NCBI GenBank assembly: GCA_036320915.1
Contig: JAXBDG010000002.1
Location: 1,364,001 to 1,428,000, forward strand
DNA: 64,000 nucleotides
DNA from: Linnemannia elongata
Lineage: Eukaryota > Mortierellomycota > Mortierellomycetes > Mortierellales > Mortierellaceae
Reading direction: 5' to 3'
Below the pieces are notes generated by a model. The model ran no database searches and had not been told where the DNA came from. It saw only the letters and a list, made by a program, of their open reading frames with translations. A program made the translations under genes and the position numbers. Positions 36,290-48,500 of the stretch are shown here, piece by piece. Position 1 is the stretch's first letter. Each line of letters starts with the position of its first letter.

Positions 36290-36907
36290 TACACCCAATT
36301 TTTTTTACGGACAAAAGGATAAGAAATCTGTCCGCAAATTATTTTGGAAGAAATGAATCGAAAAGGTATTCAGTCATGGAAAAAGTATTCAGTCACATGA
36401 CGAATAGTCCACCTAAAGACAAAAAGACAAGAGAGGGTAGGGACAAAAAACAACCTTGCCTTCTCCCCTACACTCTTTTTTGCTAAAAATCCCACTTTAC
36501 TATGAAAAGCGGGATCTTTTCCACTGAATTAAAATATTAGGCGTGATATTCAATTCACGTTAGCTTGGCTTGGATTTACGCATGCAGAGAGAGACCAACT
36601 CTGCGCTAGGATATAAGACATGGTCAGCCGCCACAAAACTGAATAACACCTCTTATATTTTCAATTCAGTGGAAAAGATCCCGCTTTTCATAGTAAAGTG
36701 GGATTTTAGCAAAAAAGAGTGTAGGGGAGAAGGCAAGGTTGTTTTTTGTCCCTACCCTCTCTTGTCTTTTTGTCCCTAGGTGGACTATTCGTCATGTGAC
36801 TGAATACTTTTTCCATGACTGAATACCTTTTCGATTCATTTCTTCCAAAATAATTTGCGGACAGATTTCTTATCCTTTTGTCCGTAAAAAAAAACAAATT
36901 GGGTGTA
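36290..36907. mobile_element. MITE-like element with ~255 bp inverted arms and TA flanks
   Basis: The left arm (about 36290-36545) and right arm (about 36648-36907) are near-perfect inverted copies. Both begin tacaccc at the outer edge and run through tacggacaaaaggataaga, caagagagggtagggac and ccactgaatt. About 100 bp of unique sequence lies between the arms. The outer ends read agTA-caccc and gggtg-TAat, compatible with a TA target duplication as made by Tc1/mariner-type transposases. There is no transposase frame, so it would be a non-autonomous element. The arms differ by small indels, mainly in the outer A/T run. It stands about 215 bp upstream of the lost start of copy G. Confidence 0.8.
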
Positions 36908-37311
36908 ATACATACACGCCCTCTTCTCAAAGCCAACAGCTGAGCACAAGAAAACAGGTAAGCGATGGATCATTAGTCTGCTAGTTTTGTTCCTGTCGTG
37001 TGTAGGGTGGAAAAAAAAAAACCTAACAAAACGCGACTAACAGAATTACATGAGACAGGAGGGGAAAAAAATATTCTCGACAGTGCCCCCCCCCCCCCCC
37101 CCCCCCCCAATCCACGTCTCAAAAGCAACTATAGGATAGGATAACCAACGCACCATGACAACACGAAGCATGCATCCTTACTGGTAACATTGCATTCGAA
37201 TGGTTGATTATTATTAATAGTTATCACCTATTGTAACCAGGACGCAGGCGTCGAAAGAAAGGGAGAAGGAGGCGTTCACGCAGAAAATAACAAGGAAAGG
37301 AGAACAGGAAC

Positions 37312-37348
<37 letters not shown>

Positions 37349-37419
37349 ATCTACTCTCCAACCTTTCAGGAGTAATGCAAAGAACCCTGGACAGTGGAAA
37401 CTCTACTCGTCTTATCATC
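36908..37419. other. Spacer with poly-C and poly-A runs
   Basis: No gene is supported. A run of about 23 C lies at 37086-37108, and an A run of about 32 near 37315-37346 lies just downstream of precursor H. Confidence 0.5.
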
Positions 37420-37932
37420 TTACTCATACTCCTCCTTACGTTCTCTTTCATAATCATACTCTTCCTGCAGCCATTCCACCACCTCCTCTGACTCTTCTTC
37501 TTCTTCTTCTTCTTGTTCTTCCTCTACCTCAGACTCTTTCTCGAGCTCATCAGGCATGAAAGTCAGGACGTCACGCTTGACCTCATGCTTGACGTAGCCA
37601 ACCATCGACTTGTAGAGTGGAGCTTGTAGGCGGCGCCAGCGGTTCGACAACTCTACAATATGCCCTTGGAATTCCTTGGGCGAGTTTAAGACCCTTTGTC
37701 CTTGCGCATTCGAGCAACAGTCATTTGCAGGTTCGGAAACCCCGTTCATCACGCGGCCATTATTCCAAGGATCGAGTAAGTGGCCTTGGGGGCTGTGAAA
37801 TGAATGGGTGAGGATAGGAGCTGCGGAGACCAGGCCAGCGAAGGAGACGGTAGATTTAAAGGTAGTATTGGCTGAGAGGAGCAAGATCATAGGAGCTAAC
37901 AAGGGCAGGTATGGGATGTTTCTGAGCTTCAT
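37420..37932 (-). CDS. Secreted precursor-like protein H (one degenerate unit, acidic tail)
   Basis: 170 residues from ATG 37932 (MKLRNIPYLPL), with a hydrophobic signal (LLAPMILLLSA) and probable cut near GLVSA|APIL. The middle has VELSNRWRRLQAPLYKSMVGYV and then KHEVKRDV. This keeps the order LS-basic site-core with (Y/G)YV-KRD of the family, but with NRWRR in place of SKRR. The last 45 residues are almost entirely Glu with some Tyr and Arg. Two Cys are adjacent (DCCSN). It is the most diverged called member, placed at the right end of the array. Upstream sequence includes a run of about 38 A at 37970-38007, and no TATA box was seen. Confidence 0.65.
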   Translation of the reverse strand: MKLRNIPYLPLLAPMILLLSANTTFKSTVSFAGLVSAAPILTHSFHSPQGHLLDPWNNGRVMNGVSEPANDCCSNAQGQRVLNSPKEFQGHIVELSNRWRRLQAPLYKSMVGYVKHEVKRDVLTFMPDELEKESEVEEEQEEEEEEESEEVVEWLQEEYDYERERKEEYE

Positions 37933-37971
37933 TGCTTTATCTTGATGGATGAAGGACTGGCGTGAGCGTTG

Positions 37972-38009
<38 letters not shown>

Positions 38010-38648
38010 GAATGAAAAGAAGAGAGAGAGGGAGGATACAAGGACTTTCTTGTAATTTGCGCTGGCACGCATTACAACGAATGAAAGGTAAACAAAAACA
38101 TCGACCCAACCCCAATATTTTTGTTCGTTCCCTCATCTGAACAACAAGGAACATCCAAACAGCGCGAAGGAACAATTGCTGGTAGTAAAAATAGAGGTTG
38201 CTAGGTAGGAAATGTAGGAACAGAGGGTATTGTTCTAGTGTAAAAAACGGCTAACAATAGGAGGGGGGAGAGTCTCCTTTTTTTTGTCTTTCTCTTCGGG
38301 ACGTGATACTATTTGTTCCTCTAACTGATCTGTATGAGAAATTCTAGTCATTCATGCAGTTTGAACAACGTGTGCAAAACCTTAGCCCAGCGAAGGGAAG
38401 GGTGGCGAGTGTGAAAAGAAGAAAGAAAGAAAGGAAAGAGGTGAAAAGAAAAGAGAGATAAGAAAAAGGTGCAAGAGTACTTGATCCATGTTGAATCGCA
38501 TATCCATCAAATCAGTCCGTGTCCTTGTTAACTCATCTAGAACTAGAAAGAATACAAGGTTTTCATGCAAAACAGCAATTCTAAGCACCCTTTATTATCG
38601 TTGCCCAACGCGAGAGTACCATTGTAGAAAACAGCCTCCTTCTTTACT
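37933..38648. other. Spacer between the peptide array and the XRCC4-like gene
   Basis: Contains an A run at about 37970-38007 and purine-rich sequence. No gene is supported. Confidence 0.45.
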
Positions 38649-41337
38649 TCACTCCATGCCCTTGAACAGCTCCTCGACCGAGAAGGGTGTCGCATCTGAA
38701 TCTTTAAGTCGTGACAGTTTCTGGCGCTTGGGATCTATACTCGTTCCCTGACCTTCGTTTGAAGGCTCAGAACGCAAAGACGGACCCGGTGTCGCTTCAA
38801 ACGTGTGCTTCATCGCCGACACCTTAATCGTTCCTGACTTGCGTCTATTTGTATCAAAGTCGCAGTTACAAAATCGTAGGATGGCATTAGGTTCTTATTG
38901 ACTACCATACCATTTACCACCAAAAGCAAATATGAAATATGTTGAAGTACTTACATTCCAATAACTCGACGGGAGCTGGTCTCGGTAGGGCTCTTTCGCA
39001 CACTAGTGTCACTCGTGCTGGTGTGGCTTCTGCTGCTGTCATTGCTACCTTCTCGGTGTCTCTTCCTAACAGCTGCAACAATCCGACCGCGCATCGGATC
39101 CTTTGGTTCAATCTTCATCGGCACATCGCCATCATCGTCGCTGTTTCCGTTGCTCCTGTCGTTGTTCTGATGGTTTGCCAGAAGGAGCTTGTTCGCAGAG
39201 TCTGACTCTTCCCGCTTGATGACATGTGTTTTGGAATATGGTGGTGCTGGAGATGACGTTCTTGATGAAGACGCACTCTCGGAAGGGCTGGAACCCTTTA
39301 TAGATCCTGCATTTTCGAATAGTGAAACAAACATAGTTAGCAATGTCATGCGGGGAGATAGTCCCATCGCAAATACTTTCTGAGCATATATTCTTACCAA
39401 AGTTAACGGCTTTGGTGACGCGGTTCATGATATTTTGAGCGCCACCATGATGATCCTTGGATGAGCTTGCACCAGAACCAGCCTGCGCTTGCCGAGGTCC
39501 TCGTCGAACAAGCGATTCCTCTTCCCGATCTTCATTGTCCTGAGCATCAGTTTCATCTTTATCCCAGCCATATCCGTCTTGAGGGTGGGGCAGCGGTTCA
39601 AGTTCTTCACGCCCTGGCTCCTCGGCGTCTTCAAATTGAGCCTTGGCATCATGCGCTTTCATTGCTACAGCTCGTCGAGGTCTGACGGTCGATTTCTTGG
39701 GCTCTGGAGATTCATCATCAGAGTCTTCTTCAACAACGTCTGCACCTCTTCCCCTACCACGGCCGCGTCCTCTTCCTCGTCCCCTACCACGTCCTTTTCC
39801 ACGACCAGCGCCATGCTGAGCAGCAGCAGAATCTTCCTGATCCGATTCGTGCTTCTCCTTGATGTCCACAAGATCGATTTCGTCCTCGGGAACATCTTTG
39901 CCCTCCAGAATGGCCTTCTGTCGACGCTCTTCCCGCAGTGCTACATACGTGATAACAAGGAGTTAACATAGTTAGAAAACGCTCAAAATAAATTTGCTCC
40001 GCACCTTTCGCATATATGCTGAACAACAGTGACTTTTACGTGTTCTTACCAGTCTGCAGTTTCTCTATCTTATCCTCGAGTTTTGTATTAGCCTTGACCA
40101 ATTGACCGATTTTCTCCTTTTTAGTGTTGATCAACAACCGGAACTATTTCCATTCATCAACAATAGGTCAACAGTTAATCTCTCGGGGATTCCCGTCTCA
40201 AGTAGATAGCGGCATCATACGGATGACAAAATGCAGTGATTACCTTCTCAAGCATATCGTCCTGAGCGCGCAATTTGCTTTCTTTGAAATCTTCCAAGAG
40301 TTCCTTGCATTCGCTGTATTGTCTGTCCAAGTTAGCCACCGTTTCTTTAAGGCCCTCGCTCAAAACCTAACGACAACATAAAATGTATTGTTTTCAGTAT
40401 GAATTTATAGCGTACGAGAGGCTGAACGACGTATTTGCCAATAAATAGTGAGAGGAAGAAGTGGTGCAGTACCTTAATTTTTTGGCGCTCGTCGATAGTG
40501 GTGCGAATCCATTGGCGCAATATTGTTTTGGATTCTTCAGCAGGGACCTTCACCAAAATCATAGTTCCCAAGACTGTCTATTGTAATGTACATCATCCAG
40601 ATTACAAATGTTAATAATGTGGGCGATTGATAATGATATAGTCCTGGCTCACGTTTGATGAACTTTTCTTACCTTCTGCTTTGTCTCCTTCCCGCCGACA
40701 TTATTCGTCACCGATCCTGCCCATGTCAGCTATTATTTATTATGGCAAAAAAAAAAAAAAAAAATCAATCTCCACCTGCTATTGCATTCAACTGATGTTT
40801 TTCGCCGAAAATAGGCAGCAATTAGGTACCTCCAGGTCATCCAGCGAGTTCTTGCAAGGTCGAACACTGAGAGAGAGGTCCCACCGGTCACCCTCATTCT
40901 TCGCGACGCCCTTAAAAGCATCCCTTGTCAAGGATTCGTACAAGCTCCTATTGACCATGTCCTCACACCGAATCTGTCGCTGCTCCTCCCAATCCTTCTT
41001 CATCACTAGGCATAAAAAGAGAAGAGAAAATTCAGAGAAGTGAGTGGTGGCGTTCGCGTAAATGCATTATCACCCGTCTCGATCAACATCGGGCAAACAA
41101 AAGCTGACACAACAAAAAAAAAAAAAAAAAAAAAAAAAACGTACGCACCCCCTCCCAGTAAGAGGTATAGTCCATAACGACGATCTTGCAGTGCTTCTCA
41201 CTCGCGCCTCGAGAAACTGGTTCCCATATCGTTTGAATCGCGTGGTCGGATTTGAAGTTGTTTGGTTGGGGAGTAGTACTATTGATGGAAGCGGTGAAAC
41301 CATGGATATGGAACTGCGACACTTCACGGTCGCCCAT
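38649..41337 (-). CDS. XRCC4-like DNA end-joining factor (9 exons)
   Basis: Exons: 41145-41337, 40830-41005, 40673-40729, 40473-40577, 40244-40366, 40050-40143, 39398-39940, 38955-39306 and 38649-38844, giving 612 residues. XRCC4 is the scaffold of DNA ligase IV in non-homologous end joining. The first ~150 residues have the pattern of the XRCC4 head: short beta strands (FHIHGF, KIVVMDYTSYWEG), a helix pair (DWEEQRQIRCEDMVNRSLYESLT) and DLSLSV. A long coiled coil follows, with RLLINTKKEKIGQLVKANTK at the position of the XRCC4 stalk (RFILVLNEKKTKI-like). The ~330-residue tail is longer than in animals. It has about ten Arg-Gly pairs, acidic patches, Ser/Thr clusters and KRQKLSR, and ends ATPFSVEELFKGME. 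Exon 1/2 must join at the gtacgt donor to avoid a stop. XLF or another member of the fold is an alternative, but the stalk favours XRCC4. Confidence 0.72.
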
Positions 41338-41829
41338 GGCTCAATTGAATCGCGAAAGTGTTGCGCCTTTGTAAAATAAAAAAAGAAAAGTTGATGTCTG
41401 GGTTGGTTGTTTTTCAGGAAGCAGGGGGAGCTGAGTGTCGATGAAGGAAGCGTCTTGGTTGGAAAGTGTTGGAAAAGTAGAACAGAATGAGAGGGAGTGG
41501 TGGCAAAAAGAACGGCTTTGTTCTAAAAGCAGTCACTCGATCAAGAAAGCGTCGATCGCAGAGGCAGGAAGTGTTCAAGAAAATGACCATTTGTGGGCCC
41601 TTCCGCTCTATTTTGTTTGCCACCTTTCCTTTTCTTCATTCACATTCATTCTCCATGGCTAAGGACACCCTTCAACTGGCCGCCGAGGTACAATGATCAA
41701 TATGCGACATTGCAGCCCATTCGTTTAGAACAACGTTCAAGTTCATTCATTCATAAGCTACAGGCAACTCAACTCAACTCTACCCACTGTTGCGCACACC
41801 AACACTAGCCAGCAACAGATATCTCATCC
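41338..41829. promoter_or_regulatory. Divergent promoter of XRCC4-like and DMAC1-like genes
   Basis: This 492 bp gap lies between two start codons facing away from each other. No distinct box was recognised. Small plus-strand frames here lack features. Confidence 0.45.
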
Positions 41830-42208
41830 ATGACCCAGAAACCCCTTCAGACGATGCCATACCAACCCCGTTCATCATCAACATCACCGCCGCCACCAGC
41901 AGACTGCATGCCCTGCAAGTTAGTCGGTTGTGCAGGCTTTGGCGGTCTTGGTCTCTACTCCTTCTATCAAGCTCAGCAATTACCCAAGAACCTTGTCGCC
42001 CGTCGTCTCGGCCTTGGTGCCATGGGTACCGGTACGCATTTGCTGGTATTCTCACTCAATGAAAAAGTGTTATGAATTAGTAACTAAATTTTGCATCCTT
42101 GACCAATGTTTCCTCCGATTGACATTTTGCTCGTTAGCATTTATCGGCGCCGCGATCTACCGTCTGACCATGCCCATTCCACCTCGGCAACCCGCAAGCG
42201 AACAATAA
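41830..42208 (+). CDS. DUF4536/DMAC1-like small membrane protein (2 exons)
   Basis: Exons 41830-42031 and 42138-42208, joined MGT|AFIGA, give 90 residues. The motif DCMPCKLVGCAGFGGLGLYSFY has the D-C-x-x-C-(K/R)-L-V followed by a Gly-rich first membrane helix typical of DUF4536. A second short helix (FIGAAIYRLTMPI) follows and the protein ends PRQPASEQ. The animal relative DMAC1 (TMEM261) is a mitochondrial inner-membrane factor for assembly of the distal membrane arm of respiratory complex I. That role is transferred by family and not shown here. The start at 41830 (MTQKPLQTMPYQP) is the first in frame; the ATG at 41854 is an alternative. Confidence 0.75.
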
Positions 42209-42564
42209 ACAGCTCTACTTTTCACAAACATCCTTCCCTTTCTTTAAAAAACAAGCAAGGACGACATGCAGACAAAGTTCCTTCCAAAAGACAAAAGATA
42301 CAAAGTGGATTCAGTTGTTGAAAAAATATATTTTTTGTAAAGATGTAAATGATAACTATATGTGCGTGTAAAATGTCTTCTTCTTCAGGGTGCTTCTCCT
42401 CCAGGGGACCACGTAAAGAGCATGAAGCGCTCCATCGTGTTTTTGGTATTTTTGTAATAGAAAAGATTAGGGATTATTTTTTGGTGTGGGGGAATCGATG
42501 GGCGAATGTAAATAAAGAAACAAAAGGGCAAAAACTCAGAAGCGACTACAATAGCTAGCTATCT
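42209..42564. other. Convergent 3' region
   Basis: This 356 bp separates the stop of the DMAC1-like gene from the stop of the pseudokinase gene. It is A/T-rich and holds only 3' flank sequence. Confidence 0.5.
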
Positions 42565-45500
42565 TTACAGCTTGCCAAAGTAAACCTCACGGAGGGTCTC
42601 GTGAGTATAACGCTTCTCGGGGTCGGTCTCCAAAAGACCGCGGATGGCCTTACGGGCATCGTTCTCCTGGATAGCCTCAAGGGCGGGCTCAAAGGCAGTA
42701 CCCTCTTCGCTGGCCAACTGGAACTCGGCGAAGTTGGAGGACGAGAAGTAGGTCTTCTTGGTGTGCAACTCGTAGAGGATCAATCCGAGCGACCAGCGAT
42801 CCATCGAGACCGAGGCCAAGACGTTGGCATCGGCCTTCTTGCGTCCGTTCAAGATCTCAGGGGCAGCATAGGTGACAGTGGTAACGGAAGTATCGACAGT
42901 CTCTCCAACAAAGCGGGCATGGCCAAAGTTCCAGAGCTTCCAGACCAACTGACCGTTGCCGTCCTTGGCATCAGCGCCGGGAACACCCTCGAGGTAGAAC
43001 GAGGCAGGGCGGACGTTGAGGTGGACGACGTGGTGCTCGTGGCACCAGCGGAGGGCATCGGAAAGGGAAAGGGTCATCTGGCGGATCTGCTGGGAGGACA
43101 AGGTCTCGGTCTGGATGTACGACTCCAAGGTGCGAGAGAAGGAGCCCAAGATCGAGACGTAGCGGTATTCGGCAAAGGTAGGCAGGGAGTACAGGGTGTA
43201 GAGTTCAGAGATGTAACGGTCAGACTTGAGGTGCTGGAGCATACCGGCCTCACGCTTCCAGTGGGGCTCAACCTTCATCCACTTGATCGTGCGGGCAGCC
43301 TGGGGGGCCTTGGTCTCCTCAACATGCGAGTAGGCAGTCTCATCAATGTTGACGGCACCAGCGCCGATCATCTTGAACTTGGAGAACAGAACAGTTCCAA
43401 CAGCAGCGGCAGGGACGGCAGACGAGGCATCAGCACGCTCGTAGCGCATGATGGACAACTTCAAGGTGATCTGGGTCTTGTTGGCAGCCTGCTCAGCAGG
43501 AGTCAACTGACCGCCACCGACAACGCGGGTGGTAGTCGTGGACTGGTGGTTGTTTCCGATCAACTTGGCGCCGGCGCCGACAATGATGGCACCGCCAGGG
43601 ATGCGGAAACCGCCATCCTCGGTGCGCTCGACAACAGTGCGAATCTCCTGGCCATCGGGTCCGTTGGTGATGTGGTAGTAGGTAACCTCTCCAGCCTGGT
43701 TGCGCTCCGAGACGATGCGTATCTGCTCGCCACTTCCAGAGGTGGTGGTGGACGAGCCCTCAGTAACGGTGCCGCCAGAGACAGTGCGGGTGGTAGTAGT
43801 AACATTTCCGGTAATAACGGCGCCAATGACCTTGCGGATCTCTCCGGTCTCGGTCCTCTCCTCAGTCACATAGCGCAGCTCACCCTCGGGCTCCTTGACG
43901 GGGATGTGGACAAACTCTCCAGTCTCCTCGTGGCGTTCAAACTTGGTGCGGATAGCGTTGCCGTTGTACTGATCAACAATCACGTAGCGGATCTCTCCAG
44001 TCGAGGTGCGCTCGGTCACAATGCGGGGTCCCATAATAACACGAGTGATGGTGTTACCGGTGATAACGCCGCCAATGATATAGCGGATCTCACCCGACTC
44101 GGAGCGCTCGGTGATAACGTGGCGAAGCTCGCCGGTCTCCTCGTTGGTGGGGATAAGGCGGATCTCTCCAGAGGAGGTCTTTTCAGTAATGACACGGATG
44201 GCGTTGCCGCTGAAGCCACCAACAATGATGTAGCGGATTTCGCCAGTCGAGGTACGTTCGGTGATAATGCGGGTCGAGGAGGTAACAGAGGTAACGCCGC
44301 CGGGGATGGTGCGGACACCACCAGACTCGGTGCGCTCGGTCATGGTGCCAATGGCGCCGCCAGCAATGATGCCTCCAATAATATAGCGGATCACGCCAGA
44401 ATCGGAGCGCTCAGTGATGACGTGATGAAGCTCGCCGGTGGGCTCGTTGGTGGGAATGTAACGGGTCTCGCCAGTGGTGGTACGCTCAGTAATGACACGG
44501 ATGGCATTGCCGCTGAAATCGCCAGTAATAACCTGGCGGGGCTCGCCGTTGGGGCCACGCTCTGTCACAATACGGGTCGAGGAAGTAACGGTAGTGGTGC
44601 CTCCGGGGATGATGCGGGTGGTCTCTCCAGAATCAGACTCGGTGCGGGAAGTAACGACATGGCGAACAACACCGGCACCGACGGCACCGGCGATCAAGCC
44701 TCCAATGATGTAGCGGATCTTTCCGTTCTCATCGCGTTCCTCGATAACATGGCGTTCGTCACCCTCGGGGTGCTCGACAGGGATCAAGACCTCCTCACCA
44801 GACTCGGTGCGCTGGGTGATAGTACGGATAGTGGTAGTTCCAGGGACAACGCCGGTCAAGACATGGCGAGCAGTGCCAGTCTCGGTGCGCTCAGTAATGA
44901 CAGTGCGGCCGCCAGTGCCAGTGGTGGTGTAGATACGGCCTCCGTTCTTGGTAGTGGTAACAGTGGTCTTGCTGGTGACAATCTTCTCAGACGAGTCGTT
45001 CTTGTGCTTGTTGGCAACGACGGCAGCAGCGCCGCCCAGACCGATAGCACCGGCAATAGCGCCAAAGATTCCAGTACGACCGCCAGAGGTGGTAGTCTCG
45101 GTAGTAGTCTCAGTAGTAGTGGTAGTCGAAGAGGAGCCGCCAACAGGGACGACACCGCCGGGGCCAGTGGGACGAGGAGTGTTGGTAGTATCGGTAGGTC
45201 CGCCAGGGACGGGAACAACGTGGGAGCCGCGACCAGTCTGGGTCTCATCATCGATTTCAGTCTTGTCGGAGGGACCGCCGGGGACTGGGACAGGGACAAC
45301 ATGGCCGTTGGTGACCTTCTCTTCAGACTTGTTCTTGTGGTGACCGATGGCGGCACCAACAGCACCGGCAGCAATAGCACCGCCAATGATGGCACCAGTG
45401 TGGTTGTGCTTGCCGTTAGGAGTAGCGCCAGTGGGGGGAACGTTATGACCAGAACCAGAAGGACCAGGAGGGAAGGAAGAGTCGCCAGAGGGACCGCCGG

Positions 45501-48500
45501 GATAGTTGTTACCGCCGGAGGGACCACCGGGGTAGTTGTTGCCACCGGAGGGACCACCGGGGTAGTTGTTGTTGCCAGAAGGACCGCCGGGAACAGGGAC
45601 AGGAGCGACATGACCGTGGGAGACCTCCTCCTCGGACTTGTTCTTGTGATGACCAATAGCACCAGCAATAGCACCGCCAGCAATAGCGCCGCCAATGATG
45701 GCACCAGTGTGGTTGTGGGGAGCACCGCCAGTGGGAGGAACACCCGAACCGTTTCCAGAAGGTCCGCCAGGGAAGTTGGCGCCGCCAGAGGGGCCACCAG
45801 GGTAGTTGTTGTTTCCAGAGGGTCCGCCAGGGAGATCCTTGTCCTCAACGACAACCTGATCCAAATCGCCGATAGGACCAACGGGAGCAAGTGGGGGAAT
45901 ACCGCCGCCGCTGCCGTGGGGGTTGTGGATCATCTCGACACCATCGGGGCCACCGGGAACACCGTGCTCGTTCACCTCATCGCGTCTTCTGCGACGACGA
46001 GCAAAGACAAAGAGCAAAGCAATCAAGCAAATCAAAGCAATGGCTCCGATAATACCACCGACAATGGCGCCAGTGGGGGTACCCGAAGTCTTGGAACCGC
46101 CATCACCAGGAAGGAGTCCACCGCCGGGGGTAGTAGGGAGAGGATTGCCGCCGGAGATGGTGCCAGTGACACCAGGGGGGACAATAGTGGGACCGCCAGA
46201 GGGAATGCCAGTGGGGACACCAGTGGGTGGGGGAGGGATCCAGGATCCGCCGCCGCCGCCTCCGTTTCCACCACCTCCGTTTCCACCACCTCCGTTTCCA
46301 CCACCTCCGTTTCCACCGCCACCGTTTCCACCGCCGCCGCCGCCATTTCCACCACCATCTCCGCCACCGCCGCCATTTCCACCACCATCTCCGCCACCGC
46401 CGCCACCGCCACCACCGTTTCCACCACCGCCGCCACCGCCACCACCGTTTCCACCACCATCTCCGCCGCCACCGCCGCCACCGCCACCGCCGCCGTTTCC
46501 GCCACCACCACCGCCGCCGCCGCCGTTGTTTCCACCGGTAGGAGGAACATAGATCACGGTAGGGGGAGTAGGGGTAACTGGAGGAATGGGCTCGCCGGGC
46601 TTGAGGTTGGTCGAGCATCCATCGGGCTTGGTGCATCCACCATACACGATGATACCGGTACCGCAGTCAGCGACGGTGTAGTTGCCGTTGACGGGGGCAC
46701 CTTGGGAGCGGGGAATGATGGTATATGGGGGAGAGCCAGTGGCGTTGACGGACCAGACACCGAGACCGTCGTTGTTCTATATGAGAAGAGAAGGATTGAG
46801 GAGGTATGATAGGGTTAGAGATACGTTATCATTGAGATGGATCTGGATTGTGAAACGACTGATTGGCAAGAGATAAGAGACGCGTGACAAGGCAAAGGAA
46901 GGCGCATAGCCAGGTGCACTTGAGAGTTGCTTCTTTTTACCTTGCCGAAGATCCAGATGGCACCACCATAGTTGACAGTGCGGGGCTCGCGAATGTCCAA
47001 GGCTGGGAGGGGGTTGCACTCGCTGGTAGTCGCGACGGGGTTCTGGGAGGCAGTGCCAGCAGCGGTGATGGTGTAGTAGCACGACTTCTTGGGTCCAAAG
47101 AGGAAGTAGGTCTGGCCGTTGTTGGGGGCACCAGCGACGGTCATGTCATTGGGGACGTTACTTTAAAAAGTTATGAAATAAAGAGAGCAAACAGGAGTAA
47201 GTACCTATGTGCATGGTATGTTGCATAGGTGCATGACTGGCAATCAGAGCGATGGTAGTTCGAAAGGGGGATAAAAAAAACTTACGGAGTAGACAACTCG
47301 TTACAGGCGTTGACGGTGTCGTTCAAGAGCTGAACGCCAGTCAAGTGGCCGGTACCCTTGGCATCAACCCAGTTGATAAGGATGTCATCAATGGTAGCCG
47401 GCTGGTTCTGGTAGACCAAGGCGGCGTTGTTGGGGTAGGTGAGGGTGCAGGGGATGTTGCGGTAGGTCCAGGTACGACCCCAGTGATCCCAGATGGCGAG
47501 ACCGCCGAGGTACTGGACAGCAAAGTGGTTGGTGGAGGTGAGGAAGCACTGCTCGGTGTAGTAGGGCTTTCCACCGCCGGGGTAAGGGAGAGAGATCCAG
47601 GGGACGGTGGCCCAGTTGGCGGAGCACATGGACTGCTCGATAGCGTAGAAGACGAGGGAGCCCTGGGAGTCGTAACCGATCATGTAAGTGATGTTCTTGA
47701 CCTTGTCGATGACGATGCATGGCTTCTGGAGCACTGGTGGGGGTTCTGGGTGCCATCTGCTCTGGACATCACCGACTGGGAAGGGTGGAATAAGGATAGG
47801 GATAGAATGGGAAAAATAAAAAATAGACAGAGTTGGATATGGTAAGCGTCATGCATGAAGGTTGTCGAGTTGCGTTGTCTTGGATGTGTTGCAGCATACA
47901 CCGTTGGTATGCCATGTACTGGAGGCGCAAGATAGTCGCAAATCAAAAAAGAAAAATATCCGTCTCTATCTGTTTGTCTGACTTGTATTGATTTTTTTTT
48001 TTTGATCGAGAGCAAAGACAGACCACAGAGGGGAACTAACAACAACAACAACAAAAAAAAAAAAAAAAGCAATATCAAGGTGCATGAGCACTATTTTTTT
48101 TTGGTGGTGCGTTCGGTTCTCGAGTCACTGAGAGGCAAAAAAAAAATGAGCGCGAAAGGGAGCCCTGTGTGCGATTGGGCAAGCATGAAAGGAAGTAGGA
48201 AAGGGAGCCCAGTGCAACGGCGAAAAATATGAATGAAAAAAGTTGGGCCCTGATATCCAGATATCCGTAGCCATAAGAGAAAGACCCCAAGGAGGCATTC
48301 CAATGGAGAAAATATTGAAAGGACTGGGGAAATAGGGGAACAAGAATAAGAAAAAAGCGGTTCGAGCGCCAGAGCTGTGGCCATGAGGCTGATTGACCAG
48401 CTCAGTCAGGTACCAAAAGGGAGAGTGCAAAAGAGACTAGAAGGGGGGGTCTCACATGAAACAAATGATTGAAACCACACGGCAACCCAAAAAGTTTCCC

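Noticed and set aside
45923..46552. Pro-rich and His/Arg-rich frames over the Gly stalk
   Set aside because: Six-frame shadows of a GGN repeat tract.
42601..46809. 1,402-codon open frame on the plus strand, antisense to the pseudokinase gene
   Set aside because: Composition is a shadow of the GC-rich repeat codons on the other strand (Gly, Ser, Ala, Asp, Thr, Asn monotony). No domain is visible, and the minus strand has clear kinase motifs, a membrane span and coherent splice joins.
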